Of a DNA stretch of 16,016 nucleotides, positions 8,305 through 16,007 are shown one piece after another. This stretch comes from an uncultured Bacteroidales bacterium (lineage in GTDB: Bacteria; Bacteroidota; Bacteroidia; Bacteroidales; ML635J-15), in contig CAJOEG010000007.1 of the NCBI GenBank assembly GCA_905233405.1, positions 21,459-37,474 of the forward strand, read 5' to 3'. The notes below the pieces were generated by a model. It was not told where the DNA came from. It searched no databases and saw only the letters and a program-made list of their open reading frames with translations. The translations under genes and the position numbers were made by a program. Numbering within the stretch: the stretch's first letter is position 1; each line of letters opens with the position of its first letter.

Positions 8305-10410
8305 TTACTTTACTGAGATGACCTTGAATTCTACACGGCGGTTGTTTTGACGGCCTTCTTCGGTGTCGTTGGTGTCGATAGGATTCTGGTATGCGTAACC
8401 CTTGTACGACAAGCGTTCTTTTGCTACGCCGTGAGCGATAAGGTAGTCAACAACCGACTTTGCTCTGTTGCTCGAAAGTTTTGTGTTGTATTCGAGAGAA
8501 CCTTTATTGTCGGTGTGGCCGCCGATTTCTATAACCATCTTCGGGTAGTCAACAGTAAGCAGTCTTACAAGGTTGTCGAGTTCTGCCTTTGAAATGTCGC
8601 GCAGAGTAGCCTTGTTGTAGTCGAAGAAGATGTTCGACAGGATTATTGTTGCACCAACGTTAATTGCCTTCAACTTTATGTCCTTTATGATTTCCTGATA
8701 GGAGGAAGTTGCCGGTACATTTACGTTTTCACTATGGAAGAGGTATCCTTCCGTGCGTGCAGTGATACCATAGTTCTTTCCCGATGGCAAACTTATAAGG
8801 TATTTGCCGGTTGACGCATTTGACGATAGGGTTGCATATACCTCGTCTTTTTCGAGGTCAACGATTTCGATTGACGATTCGAGAGGCTGATCTGTTTCGG
8901 CATCGGTGATTGTACCTTTCATAATTGTAAGTCTAACTTTCTTGACTTCTACAGTTTCCTGTTTTACTTCGGTTTTTATGGAAGCCGTTGAACTTGCTAT
9001 CAGGTTGTCTTCTGTTCCAGCAATTAATGGTTGTTCTGGACCGAGGAAGGTTATTCTCCAGATGTCCTGCATTCCGAATCCGCCTTCACGGGCGCTCGAC
9101 ATATAAGCGTAAATTCCGTTGCCGGCAACAATGAAGAAAACATCATCTTCGGGAGTGTTGATAGGCATACCGACGTTTACTGGTTCGCCCCAGTTGCCAT
9201 CATCATCTTTTTCGCTGTAGAAAATGTCGTATCCTCCGATTGTGCCTTCGCGTTTTGAACTGAAATACATTGTTCTGTTGTCAGGGTGTATGAATACTCC
9301 TTCCTCGTCAAATTCGGTATTGATTGGAGCACCTATGTTTTGTGCAGGACCCCATTCGCCTTTCTCGTTCCTTTCGCTTACAAAAATGTCCCTTCCGCCT
9401 TTAGTCGGAGTTCCATATTCGTCTTTTGGTCGGTCACTAACGAAGTACAGTTGCTTTCCATCTGAGGATATTGAGATTGAAGTTTCGTTGTTTTTGGTGT
9501 TGATGTTTTTATTGAGAGCCTTAGGTTTGCTCCAGTCTTCACCCTTTAGCGTACTTTCGTACAGGTCTCCGTTCTTGAACGTGTACAATACAGAACCGTC
9601 GGGTGACAAGCCAGCAGAAGCGTCGTGTTCCGTCGTGTTGAATTTCTTCATATTCATTGCTGGCGACCATCTGTTTTTGCCTTCGCTATACGAGATGTAC
9701 AAGTCTTCGAAGTATTCGTTTCTTTCTTCATCGAACATATTGCCGGTAGAACCCTCACGCCTTGATGTGAAAATCATCATCGACTCGTCTGTTGAAATTA
9801 CAGGTACATAGTCTCCGTATTTCGAGTTGATATTTGCGCCTAGGTTGTCGATGAATACCCTATCTACAGCCTCCGAAAACTTTATTCCGTTTTCACATTC
9901 CTTGATTCTTGCATCGGCGTTGAAGTCCGCTATATTGATGTTGGCTTTCTTTGCTTGTGCTTCAAGGTCTATCTTTTTAAAGTCGTTGTAATGCTTGATG
10001 GCTTCCTTGAACTGATAATTGACCTGGTATGCCCTTCCTAGTACATATTTTATGTCGACAGATACTGTAGGATCCAGTCCGTAAGCCTTTTCAAGGAAGG
10101 TTATTGCCTTTTTCTTTTCTGTCGAAAACAGGTAGCACACACCGATTTTATAGTTTAGTGCGGCGAAGTTACTGTTGTATTTGTTTGCTTCAAGATATTC
10201 GGGCAGAGCCTGTAGGTATCCGCCTGTTGATTTGCTTGCAAAATATTCGTCGCCAGATGCTATATAGAGTGTAGCCTCCTTGTATCCATCCTTCGACTCG
10301 GTCTTGAATTCCTTTTTGTTAATCTCGATGTTTATTTGTGAGTATGATATATGGCAGACGAATATGAACGCCAATGTCATTATTCCTATATGCAATTTCA
10401 ATCTGTTCAT
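8305..10410 (-). CDS. PorE-like outer-membrane/periplasmic protein: TPR, PD40 beta-propeller, CRD and OmpA domains
   Basis: 701 residues. A signal peptide (membrane stretch then ISYS-Q at about 24-25) is followed by TPR-like helices (about 45-165), a PD40/WD40-like propeller (about 190-450) with repeated TSRREGS, FVSDRP, FSSKREGTIGGYDIF and MSSAREGGFGMQDIW motifs, a carboxypeptidase-regulatory-like fold (about 490-570), and a C-terminal OmpA peptidoglycan-binding domain (about 588-701) with FDYNKATL, GGHTDNKGS and LSSNRAKSVVDYL, where the Asp and Arg expected to hold diaminopimelate are present. This domain order is that of PorE (PG1058) of Porphyromonas gingivalis, which links the type IX secretion machinery to peptidoglycan. 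No canonical lipobox is seen: the only signal-peptide Cys, Cys19, follows IFV. Similar architectures occur in many paralogues, so the PorE role is inference. It lies 21 bp after the TPR gene in a likely operon. Confidence 0.88.
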   Translation of the reverse strand: MNRLKLHIGIMTLAFIFVCHISYSQINIEINKKEFKTESKDGYKEATLYIASGDEYFASKSTGGYLQALPEYLEANKYNSNFAALNYKIGVCYLFSTEKKKAITFLEKAYGLDPTVSVDIKYVLGRAYQVNYQFKEAIKHYNDFKKIDLEAQAKKANINIADFNADARIKECENGIKFSEAVDRVFIDNLGANINSKYGDYVPVISTDESMMIFTSRREGSTGNMFDEERNEYFEDLYISYSEGKNRWSPAMNMKKFNTTEHDASAGLSPDGSVLYTFKNGDLYESTLKGEDWSKPKALNKNINTKNNETSISISSDGKQLYFVSDRPKDEYGTPTKGGRDIFVSERNEKGEWGPAQNIGAPINTEFDEEGVFIHPDNRTMYFSSKREGTIGGYDIFYSEKDDDGNWGEPVNVGMPINTPEDDVFFIVAGNGIYAYMSSAREGGFGMQDIWRITFLGPEQPLIAGTEDNLIASSTASIKTEVKQETVEVKKVRLTIMKGTITDAETDQPLESSIEIVDLEKDEVYATLSSNASTGKYLISLPSGKNYGITARTEGYLFHSENVNVPATSSYQEIIKDIKLKAINVGATIILSNIFFDYNKATLRDISKAELDNLVRLLTVDYPKMVIEIGGHTDNKGSLEYNTKLSSNRAKSVVDYLIAHGVAKERLSYKGYAYQNPIDTNDTEEGRQNNRRVEFKVISVK

Positions 10411-10431
10411 TTCATTTATATTTTAGGTGGT

Positions 10432-11583
10432 TTATTTGTATTCGTTACAAAGTGTCTGGTAGTCGTTCAGGTTTGTGATTCCGAGTGATTCTGCCTTTTC
10501 CCAGTCGGAGCAGGCGCCAACCATATCGCGAGCCATTTCCTTGGCTGCGCCTCTGCCTACGTATGCCTCGCCGTAGTTTGGATTAAGGGCAATAGCCTTT
10601 GTGAAGGCTTCTATTGCAAGAGAAAATTCTTTTTTCTTGTAATAACAAAGCCCGATGTTGTTGAAAGCATAAGCGTAATCCTTCTTTTTGTTGAGGCATT
10701 CATTAAGAGTTTCTATTGCATTGTCGTAATCCTTCAGTTCGTATTGTGCTATGCCTTTGTTGTTGAGTACGATGTAATTGTCGGGGCTTGTCTTTAATAC
10801 CTCATTGTATGCTTCTATGGCTTTTTCGTAATTCTTGTTGAGCCTGTATGCACTTCCGAGGTTGGCCTTGAAAATGTCCATTCTTGGATTTAACTGTACG
10901 GCCTTGCTGTAGTCTTCTATTGCCTTGTCTATTTTGTTGAGCATACGGTAGGTTGAACCACGGTCGTTATATGAGAATGCGTGTGTGTCGTCGATTTCGA
11001 TGGCTCTCGTGTAGTATTTCATTGCATCGTCGTATTTTGCATCGTTGAAATTTATGACACCGATGTGGTAGAAGAGGTCGGCTTTGTTGCAACCTTGTTC
11101 TATTGCATTCTGGAAATATGTAAGCGCCGATTGGTTGTCCGACTTGTGGAAGTAGCAGTATCCAATGAGGTAGGTGGCGTAATTGTCATTCTTGCGCTTT
11201 ACATATTCCTTCAGGTCGGCTATTGCTTCATCATATTTTTTCTGTTGCAGATAGCAGGTGCTGCGTCCGTAATATGCCTGCGCCATTTCCGGATTTATTT
11301 GCAGAACATTGCAGAATGTCGTGATTGCATCATTGTAATTGCCTTCGTTGCACTGTGTTACACCGATGTTGTACATTACGTTGGCTTCCTGTCCCTCTGC
11401 GTTGACAAGTGTGTTCACGGTGTCACCGTCGGTGGGGCTTGTGACTATCTGTGTCGGGACTATTATCTGGTCCATTCCCGAATCATTCGTTTTGTTGTCT
11501 TTGTTTTCCTGTGAAAATGAAACTCCTATGCCAAGGGCTGAAAGCAGTCCGATTGCAAATAGGTTTTTAATTGTTTTTACCAT
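10432..11583 (-). CDS. Exported tetratricopeptide-repeat protein
   Basis: 383 residues from the ATG at 11583. The signal peptide is visible: basic MVKTIK, a hydrophobic core, then VSFS-QE for signal peptidase I cleavage near residue 25. A polar Asn/Asp/Thr-rich linker follows to about residue 60. The rest is around nine TPR units, with typical patterns such as YNIGVTQCNEGNYNDAI, AYYGRSTCYLQQKKYDEAI and NLGSAYRLNKNYEKAI. The final unit, GACSDWEKAESLG, is a common TPR ending. TPRs hold partner proteins; no catalytic residues are present. A longer frame open to 11679 would overlap the divergent gene and lose the signal peptide, so it is rejected. It is the first gene of a likely operon with the PorE-like gene, so a periplasmic scaffold role is a reasonable inference. 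A specific T9SS function, as for PorW, is not shown. Confidence 0.88.
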   Translation of the reverse strand: MVKTIKNLFAIGLLSALGIGVSFSQENKDNKTNDSGMDQIIVPTQIVTSPTDGDTVNTLVNAEGQEANVMYNIGVTQCNEGNYNDAITTFCNVLQINPEMAQAYYGRSTCYLQQKKYDEAIADLKEYVKRKNDNYATYLIGYCYFHKSDNQSALTYFQNAIEQGCNKADLFYHIGVINFNDAKYDDAMKYYTRAIEIDDTHAFSYNDRGSTYRMLNKIDKAIEDYSKAVQLNPRMDIFKANLGSAYRLNKNYEKAIEAYNEVLKTSPDNYIVLNNKGIAQYELKDYDNAIETLNECLNKKKDYAYAFNNIGLCYYKKKEFSLAIEAFTKAIALNPNYGEAYVGRGAAKEMARDMVGACSDWEKAESLGITNLNDYQTLCNEYK

Positions 11584-11630
11584 CTCTAACAAAAAATAAA
11601 TTTCAAATTTACTATAGTGTATAAAGTTCG

Positions 11631-11661
11631 CAAAGATACAAAGTTTTTTGCTTATTGCAAT
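11631..11661 (-). promoter_or_regulatory. Promoter for the TPR-OmpA operon
   Basis: The minus strand has TATCTTTG at 11638-11631, an exact match to TAnnTTTG, with ATTG at 11661-11658 as a -33 element and a 19-bp spacer, the expected Bacteroidota arrangement. The ATG at 11583 is about 48 bp downstream. The upstream end overlaps the promoter region of the divergent gingipain-like gene. Confidence 0.6.
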
Positions 11662-11675
11662 TTTTTTTATTTTTG
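11647..11675 (+). promoter_or_regulatory. Possible promoter for the gingipain-like gene
   Basis: The plus strand has TTTG at 11647-11650 and TATTTTTG at 11668-11675, matching the Bacteroidota -33 and -7 boxes with a slightly short 17-bp spacer. The ATG at 11691 is 15 bp after the -7 box, so the mRNA leader would be very short. AT-rich DNA gives such matches by chance, so confidence is moderate. Confidence 0.4.
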
Positions 11676-11690
11676 CCAAAATTTAAGTTT

Positions 11691-14600
11691 ATGAATCGTA
11701 TCATTTTGTTTGTAATGGGGGTGTTATTTCCGTTGTGCGTATTCTCAAATAATACCAATGGAATTCCGCTTGGTTCAAAATATTCTGTAGAGACAGCAAA
11801 TGTTTCTGTTTCAGGATTTGACGTGAAGTTTTCGTATGATTCTTTAATGATATTTCAGTCTGGCGAATTTATTTCTGTCGGGATGAAGGGGACATATCCT
11901 TCTGGAAAAATCGGAGGTCCGTCGTTGCTTGTTTCACGAAAGCCTATGGCGATTCCTTCGTGCGGAAACTACAAGGTCAACGTAAAGAATTACTCGGTTC
12001 AGGAGTTTGACTTGTCGCAGTATGGTGGAAAAATTGCTCCGCAGCAGCATCCGATAAGCAAGTCGGATAAAAATCCGCAGTTCGACTACAATGCAAAGGC
12101 CTACGAAACCGATGCTTTCATCGGAGACGAAAACGGTTTGGCTTGGATTTCGCCAATTGGAACAATGCGAGGAGTGCAAATCGGTGAAATCTGCGTTTCT
12201 CCGATGACGTACAACCCTGTGACAAACATTCTTTATGTTTACAACGATATTGAATTGGAAATCGTGTTCGAGGCGGTTGACTATGCCCGTACCGACAAGA
12301 ATCTTCGCAACGGCTATTCTCCATTCTTCGCTTCTACATATTCTTCACTTGTCAACAAGGATATTTTCGACACCTATTCCGACCTTTACCATACTCCAGT
12401 GAAGATGCTGGTGGTTGCGCACGAGGATTTCGCAACGCAGTTGCAGCCGTGGCTTGAGTGGAAAACTCAGAAGGGATTTTATCTTGATGTGAATTATGTG
12501 AATTCTTCCTCTGCGTCTGCTGCCAATATCAAGTCGTGGGTGCAGTCGCACTATTCTATGGGCGAGGATGCTGGCAACGCTCCGGTTTTCTTAGTGCTTG
12601 TCGGTGATGTGGATAGGATTCCAGCCAGTGCTGTTGGCGACGAGAGCGGGGAGCAGACCGACCTTTACTATGCTTCGGTCGATGGCGACTATTTCCCTGA
12701 AATGTACTGTAGCCGTATATCGGTGGCTTCGCCCGATGAACTGAACATTGTCGTTGGCAAGACGCTTATGTATGAAAAATACACAATGCCCGACCCGTCG
12801 TACCTTGGAAATACTCTGCTCATTGCAGGACAGGACAACGAATGGAATCCGTATATTGCTCAGCCGACAATTAATTATGCTACGCAGAACTATTTCAATG
12901 CCGCTCACGGATATAACAACGTATATGCGTATTTGGATTCATACGATGGTTGCTACAACAACCTCAGCACTGGCGTTGGTTATGCACATTACACAGCCCA
13001 CGGCGGTGAGCAGGAATGGTGTGGTCCGCATTTCACAAACGATGACATCGACGGTCTTACAAATGCCGACAAGTATTTCCTTGCAATTGGCAACTGCTGC
13101 TTGAGTGGAAAGTTCGGCTATTCGGCTCCCTGCTATGGTGAGAAGATGATTCGTAGCCAGAAGAAGGGTGCGTTTGCCTACATTGGTTCGTCTCCTGTGT
13201 CGTATTGGTACGACGATTACTACTGGGCGTTGGGCGCAACTAGTGTATTTACGCAGACTCCGCAGTTGTCAGAAACAGAAACAGGTGCATTCGATATGAT
13301 GTTTGACGACGAGCAGTTCAATACCGTTTCTTCGATAATGTATGTCGGAAATCTTGCTGTGACAAATGCTGGTGGTATGGCAAAATATTACTGGGAAGCT
13401 TACAATGTGCTTGGCGACGGTTCGGTTATGCCGTATTATTCTATTCCGAGCGCTAATGTCGTTTCTCACGATGCCAACTTTGTTAACGGCAGTTCTTCCT
13501 TCTTGGTTTCCGCCGACCCAGGGTCGTATGTGGCGGTTACCGATGGTAACACTATATTAGGTACTGCTGTTGTAGGTATTAGCGGTTCAGTAACTGTTCC
13601 GCTTGTTGCGGCGGCTACTTCCGACAATGTGTTGCTCGTTGTCACACGCCAGCAGCGCATTCCGCATATTGAGAATATTCCCGTAGTTGCTCCCGAGGGT
13701 GCTTACATTTCGCTTGTGGGATATTCGCCCGATGAGGTTCCGTATGCTCTAGAGGATATGATGGCTGGCTATTCGTTTACCTTGCAGTTGAAGAATGTTG
13801 GTCAACGCGATTCAGAGGCTTGGTCGCCAATGACTTTAAGTTGCAACGACCCGAATGTAGAAATTCTCAACAATTCTGCTTCATGTTCACCGATTGTGGT
13901 TGGCGAGACTATCGAGATGGACTATGTATTCTCGTTTTTGCCTTCCTTGACCATTGACGACGGTTATACGCTCAATTTTACGCTTGCTGTTGACGACACT
14001 GTAAACAATGCGACATACACATCTTCGTTTGATGTCCGCGTAATAAGGTCGATATTGCAGATGTACAGTTATTCTGTTGTTGGAGACGCTATGCCTGGCG
14101 AAAGTTTTGCCCTTGAGGTATCTGTTACCAATGTAGGTTCGCTTGCCGAAACAGTGCAGGTTGTGTTAGAAAGCCTTGACGAGCGTCTGCATTTTGATGG
14201 TGGGAATTTTATGCAGAATTATGGTTCAATTAGTCGCGATATGATTGTTTCGCGTCAGTTCCCTATGCGTGCCGATGCAACAGTGCAGGATGGTGAAGAA
14301 CTGGCTGTGAAGGTTACTATTCAGACGATCAATTCATCTGTCACCGATACGGTCTATATAGTTTTTGCTCCTTGCAATGTTGCTGTGAGGGATTTCCCGT
14401 ATGTCTTGGATTTTGCCGACGGAATGATTCCCGAATGCTGGTCGCAGGTTCCAAACATAGATGATGCCGAATTATGGAATGTCGTGACATCCGACCCGTA
14501 CGATTATATTTCGCAGAACGGCGATAAGTTCTTATTTATAAAGAATTACACTTGGACAGAAATGTCGAATATGCTGGAGTCGTCCAAATTTGCCTTTGAA

Positions 14601-15335
14601 GAAGGTATGTCGGCAACTTTGTCGTTCCGCCACGTGCAGAAGGAATGGTCTGGTGACTACGATATTTTGTCGGTGTATTATAAGAATACCGATGCTGGCG
14701 AGTGGCAGTTGCTAACTCAATACAATAGGGCTTACGAATCGTGGACCGCTGATGAAATTGAACTTCCAAACTTGTCGCAGAACTACTATATTGCCTTCTT
14801 TGCCGACCTGAATTATGGTTTCGGTATTGCCATCGACGATATTAGGATTGAGGTCAGTGGGTGCGTAATTCCGCAGATTTCGCTCTCGTTTGATGACCCT
14901 GAACACCCGATTCTGTCGTGGACTGGAAATGCAGAAAGTTATAGTTTGTATAAAAATGATGAACTTCTTGCTGAACTAACCGAGAACACCTACGCGCTCG
15001 ATTTTGGCAGTTATGACGAGGATGATTGTTTCTCTGTCGTAGCACATTGTGAAGGCGGTGAGGAAAGCACAGGAGTTGTATGTCTTACAGGAGAAGTTGC
15101 AGCAGTTGTGCCATCGTTTGATGTTTTTCCGAATCCGGCATCTGATAGGGTTGAGGTAGTGTGTGCAGGTATGAAATCGGTGGCGGTATATGATGCATTG
15201 GGACGGAAGGTTCTGGAACGCAATGCCGATTCCGACAGGGTTTCGTTTTCGTTGGATGGGGTACAGGCAGGACTGTATGTTGTAATCGTTGATTGTGCCG
15301 AAGGCAGATTGGTGAAGAAATTGGAAATAATATAG
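11691..15335 (+). CDS. Gingipain-like peptidase C25 with adhesin domain and T9SS C-terminal sorting domain
   Basis: 1214 residues from the ATG at 11691; the frame opens earlier, but this start gives a proper signal peptide ending near VFS-N at residue 19. Order: signal peptide; a gingipain-type propeptide region (about 20-220); peptidase C25 caspase-like domain from about 235, with FLVLVGDVDRIP, YTAHGGEQEW (catalytic His437) and IGNCCLSGKF (Cys470 as nucleophile, 33 residues later, the same spacing as His211-Cys244 in RgpB); an Ig-like segment (about 590-665); beta-rich repeats (about 680-895); a cleaved-adhesin/MAM-like domain (about 901-1055, ending IAIDDIRIEV); an FN3-like domain (about 1060-1135); and a type A sorting domain (1142-1214) with FDVFPNPASD, VAVYDALGRKVL and GLYVVIV. 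The T9SS would export it across the outer membrane and remove or anchor through the tail. It is a probable secreted Cys protease; the substrate, including any Arg or Lys preference, cannot be read here. Confidence 0.9.
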   Translation: MNRIILFVMGVLFPLCVFSNNTNGIPLGSKYSVETANVSVSGFDVKFSYDSLMIFQSGEFISVGMKGTYPSGKIGGPSLLVSRKPMAIPSCGNYKVNVKNYSVQEFDLSQYGGKIAPQQHPISKSDKNPQFDYNAKAYETDAFIGDENGLAWISPIGTMRGVQIGEICVSPMTYNPVTNILYVYNDIELEIVFEAVDYARTDKNLRNGYSPFFASTYSSLVNKDIFDTYSDLYHTPVKMLVVAHEDFATQLQPWLEWKTQKGFYLDVNYVNSSSASAANIKSWVQSHYSMGEDAGNAPVFLVLVGDVDRIPASAVGDESGEQTDLYYASVDGDYFPEMYCSRISVASPDELNIVVGKTLMYEKYTMPDPSYLGNTLLIAGQDNEWNPYIAQPTINYATQNYFNAAHGYNNVYAYLDSYDGCYNNLSTGVGYAHYTAHGGEQEWCGPHFTNDDIDGLTNADKYFLAIGNCCLSGKFGYSAPCYGEKMIRSQKKGAFAYIGSSPVSYWYDDYYWALGATSVFTQTPQLSETETGAFDMMFDDEQFNTVSSIMYVGNLAVTNAGGMAKYYWEAYNVLGDGSVMPYYSIPSANVVSHDANFVNGSSSFLVSADPGSYVAVTDGNTILGTAVVGISGSVTVPLVAAATSDNVLLVVTRQQRIPHIENIPVVAPEGAYISLVGYSPDEVPYALEDMMAGYSFTLQLKNVGQRDSEAWSPMTLSCNDPNVEILNNSASCSPIVVGETIEMDYVFSFLPSLTIDDGYTLNFTLAVDDTVNNATYTSSFDVRVIRSILQMYSYSVVGDAMPGESFALEVSVTNVGSLAETVQVVLESLDERLHFDGGNFMQNYGSISRDMIVSRQFPMRADATVQDGEELAVKVTIQTINSSVTDTVYIVFAPCNVAVRDFPYVLDFADGMIPECWSQVPNIDDAELWNVVTSDPYDYISQNGDKFLFIKNYTWTEMSNMLESSKFAFEEGMSATLSFRHVQKEWSGDYDILSVYYKNTDAGEWQLLTQYNRAYESWTADEIELPNLSQNYYIAFFADLNYGFGIAIDDIRIEVSGCVIPQISLSFDDPEHPILSWTGNAESYSLYKNDELLAELTENTYALDFGSYDEDDCFSVVAHCEGGEESTGVVCLTGEVAAVVPSFDVFPNPASDRVEVVCAGMKSVAVYDALGRKVLERNADSDRVSFSLDGVQAGLYVVIVDCAEGRLVKKLEII

Positions 15336-15360
15336 AAACGTTGTGTGCAACGTTTTCTAT
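15332..15360. repeat. Inverted repeat overlapping the stop of the gingipain-like gene
   Basis: ATAGAAACGTTG pairs with CAACGTTTTCTAT around a TGTG loop, giving a 12-bp stem with one bulged T. The left arm starts inside the stop codon region. Only a weak T-rich stretch (GTTTTG) follows, so it could act as a weak terminator or mRNA 3'-end stabiliser. The arms resemble the two palindromes downstream. Confidence 0.6.
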
Positions 15361-15368
15361 GTTTTGTG

Positions 15369-15388
15369 AGACGCAAAATTTTGCGTCT
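15369..15388. repeat. Perfect 20-bp palindrome
   Basis: AGACGCAAAATTTTGCGTCT is its own reverse complement. With its flanks (TG before, GTACA after, 15367-15393) it matches a decayed copy at 3978-4004, about 11 kb away, in most outer positions. It is therefore a dispersed element rather than a local accident. Confidence 0.8.
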
Positions 15389-15429
15389 GTACAATATGAA
15401 ATAAATATGTTTGAATGATTCGATAATCT

Positions 15430-15457
15430 GTAGACACGCGCCATGGTGCGTGTCTAC
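15430..15457. repeat. Near-perfect 28-bp palindrome
   Basis: GTAGACACGC at 15430-15439 and its exact complement GCGTGTCTAC at 15448-15457 flank G-CCATGG-T, itself almost self-complementary. It could fold as a strong hairpin but has no T tract, so it is not a standard terminator. Confidence 0.8.
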
Positions 15458-15460
15458 AAA

Positions 15461-15516
15461 TTATCCATTGTCAATTATGAATTGCCCATTATCCATTATT
15501 CATTATGAATTGTTAA
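15461..15516. repeat. Two-copy imperfect 28-bp tandem repeat
   Basis: TTATCCATT occurs at 15461 and 15489, and TTATGAATTG at 15475 and 15503, both 28 bp apart, with variable bases between them. The repeat is AT-rich and noncoding. Together with the three palindromes it fills most of the 272-bp gap between the gingipain-like gene and ssrA, where no gene is seen. Confidence 0.7.
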
Positions 15517-15582
15517 TTATTTGTTTAAATATAATATTGACCCTTCCATTAAAATTCCCATTTTTCGTGTTTTAAATCTCCA

Positions 15583-15590
15583 TATTTTTG
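15583..15590 (+). promoter_or_regulatory. Likely -7 promoter box for ssrA
   Basis: TATTTTTG matches TAnnTTTG and lies 17 bp before the mature 5' end of tmRNA at 15608, which fits transcription starting just upstream and 5' trimming by RNase P. A clear -33 TTTG is not seen; the best candidate is the T-rich stretch near 15561-15566. Confidence 0.45.
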
Positions 15591-15607
15591 CATTTCCATT
15601 CATTTAT

Positions 15608-16007
15608 GGGGCTGACGTGGTTTTGACAGCAAGGTAAATGATTGTGTAAGCATACCGGGCAACGCAGGCTATCCCGTAAAACTGTCTTGCAGAACAATAA
15701 CTGGCGCAGAAAATAACTATGCTTTCGCTGCGTAGTCGAAGTTCAGTAGATTACCTTAATTCCGGCACAAGGTGTTGGAACGAAACATCGCTCGATTGGA
15801 CGGTCTGGTTCCGTTTCGGTACAGCGGTGGCAAAAAAATACCGGACTGGCCGCTTCTATTCTCTTGTGAGGTGGCGAGATTTTTAGGAGATAAGGATGAG
15901 TTTGGGCGTCTACCCCCGTGCTTCTCCCGACAACCAATGGCGGAATAAGTATGTAGAAAGCACCTTTGTTTCTTGTTTGGACCCGGGTTCGATTCCCGGC
16001 AGCTCCA
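15608..16007 (+). ncRNA. ssrA: Transfer-messenger RNA (tmRNA, 10Sa RNA)
   Basis: Rescues stalled ribosomes: it acts first as alanyl-tRNA and then as a short mRNA that tags the unfinished protein for proteolysis, working with SmpB. The 5' end GGGGCTG (15608-15614) pairs with CAGCTCC (16000-16006) to form the acceptor stem (one G-U pair), with A16007 as discriminator. The CCA end is not encoded. The 5' part GACGTGGTTTTGACAGC and the T arm (CCGGG, TTCGATT loop, CCCGG) are typical. The tag frame reads GGC GCA GAA AAT AAC TAT GCT TTC GCT GCG TAG at 15703-15735, giving GAENNYAFAA or AENNYAFAA depending on the resume codon. Pseudoknot-forming sequence fills the remainder. Length of 400 nt is normal. 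The gene is one-piece, not permuted, and complete. Confidence 0.97.

Noticed and set aside
9224..9811. 195-residue open frame on the plus strand
   Set aside because: It is antisense to the propeller domain of the PorE-like gene and has no recognisable motif.
11584..11679. Longer start for the TPR protein
   Set aside because: It would cross the promoter and overlap the divergent gene, and it would bury the signal peptide that begins at 11583.
15743..15937. 64-residue open frame on the minus strand
   Set aside because: It falls entirely inside tmRNA, whose structure and tag frame explain the sequence.
15980..16007. Separate tRNA gene suggested by the TTCGATT T-arm
   Set aside because: The T arm and acceptor strand pair with GGGGCTG at 15608, 400 nt upstream, and belong to tmRNA.
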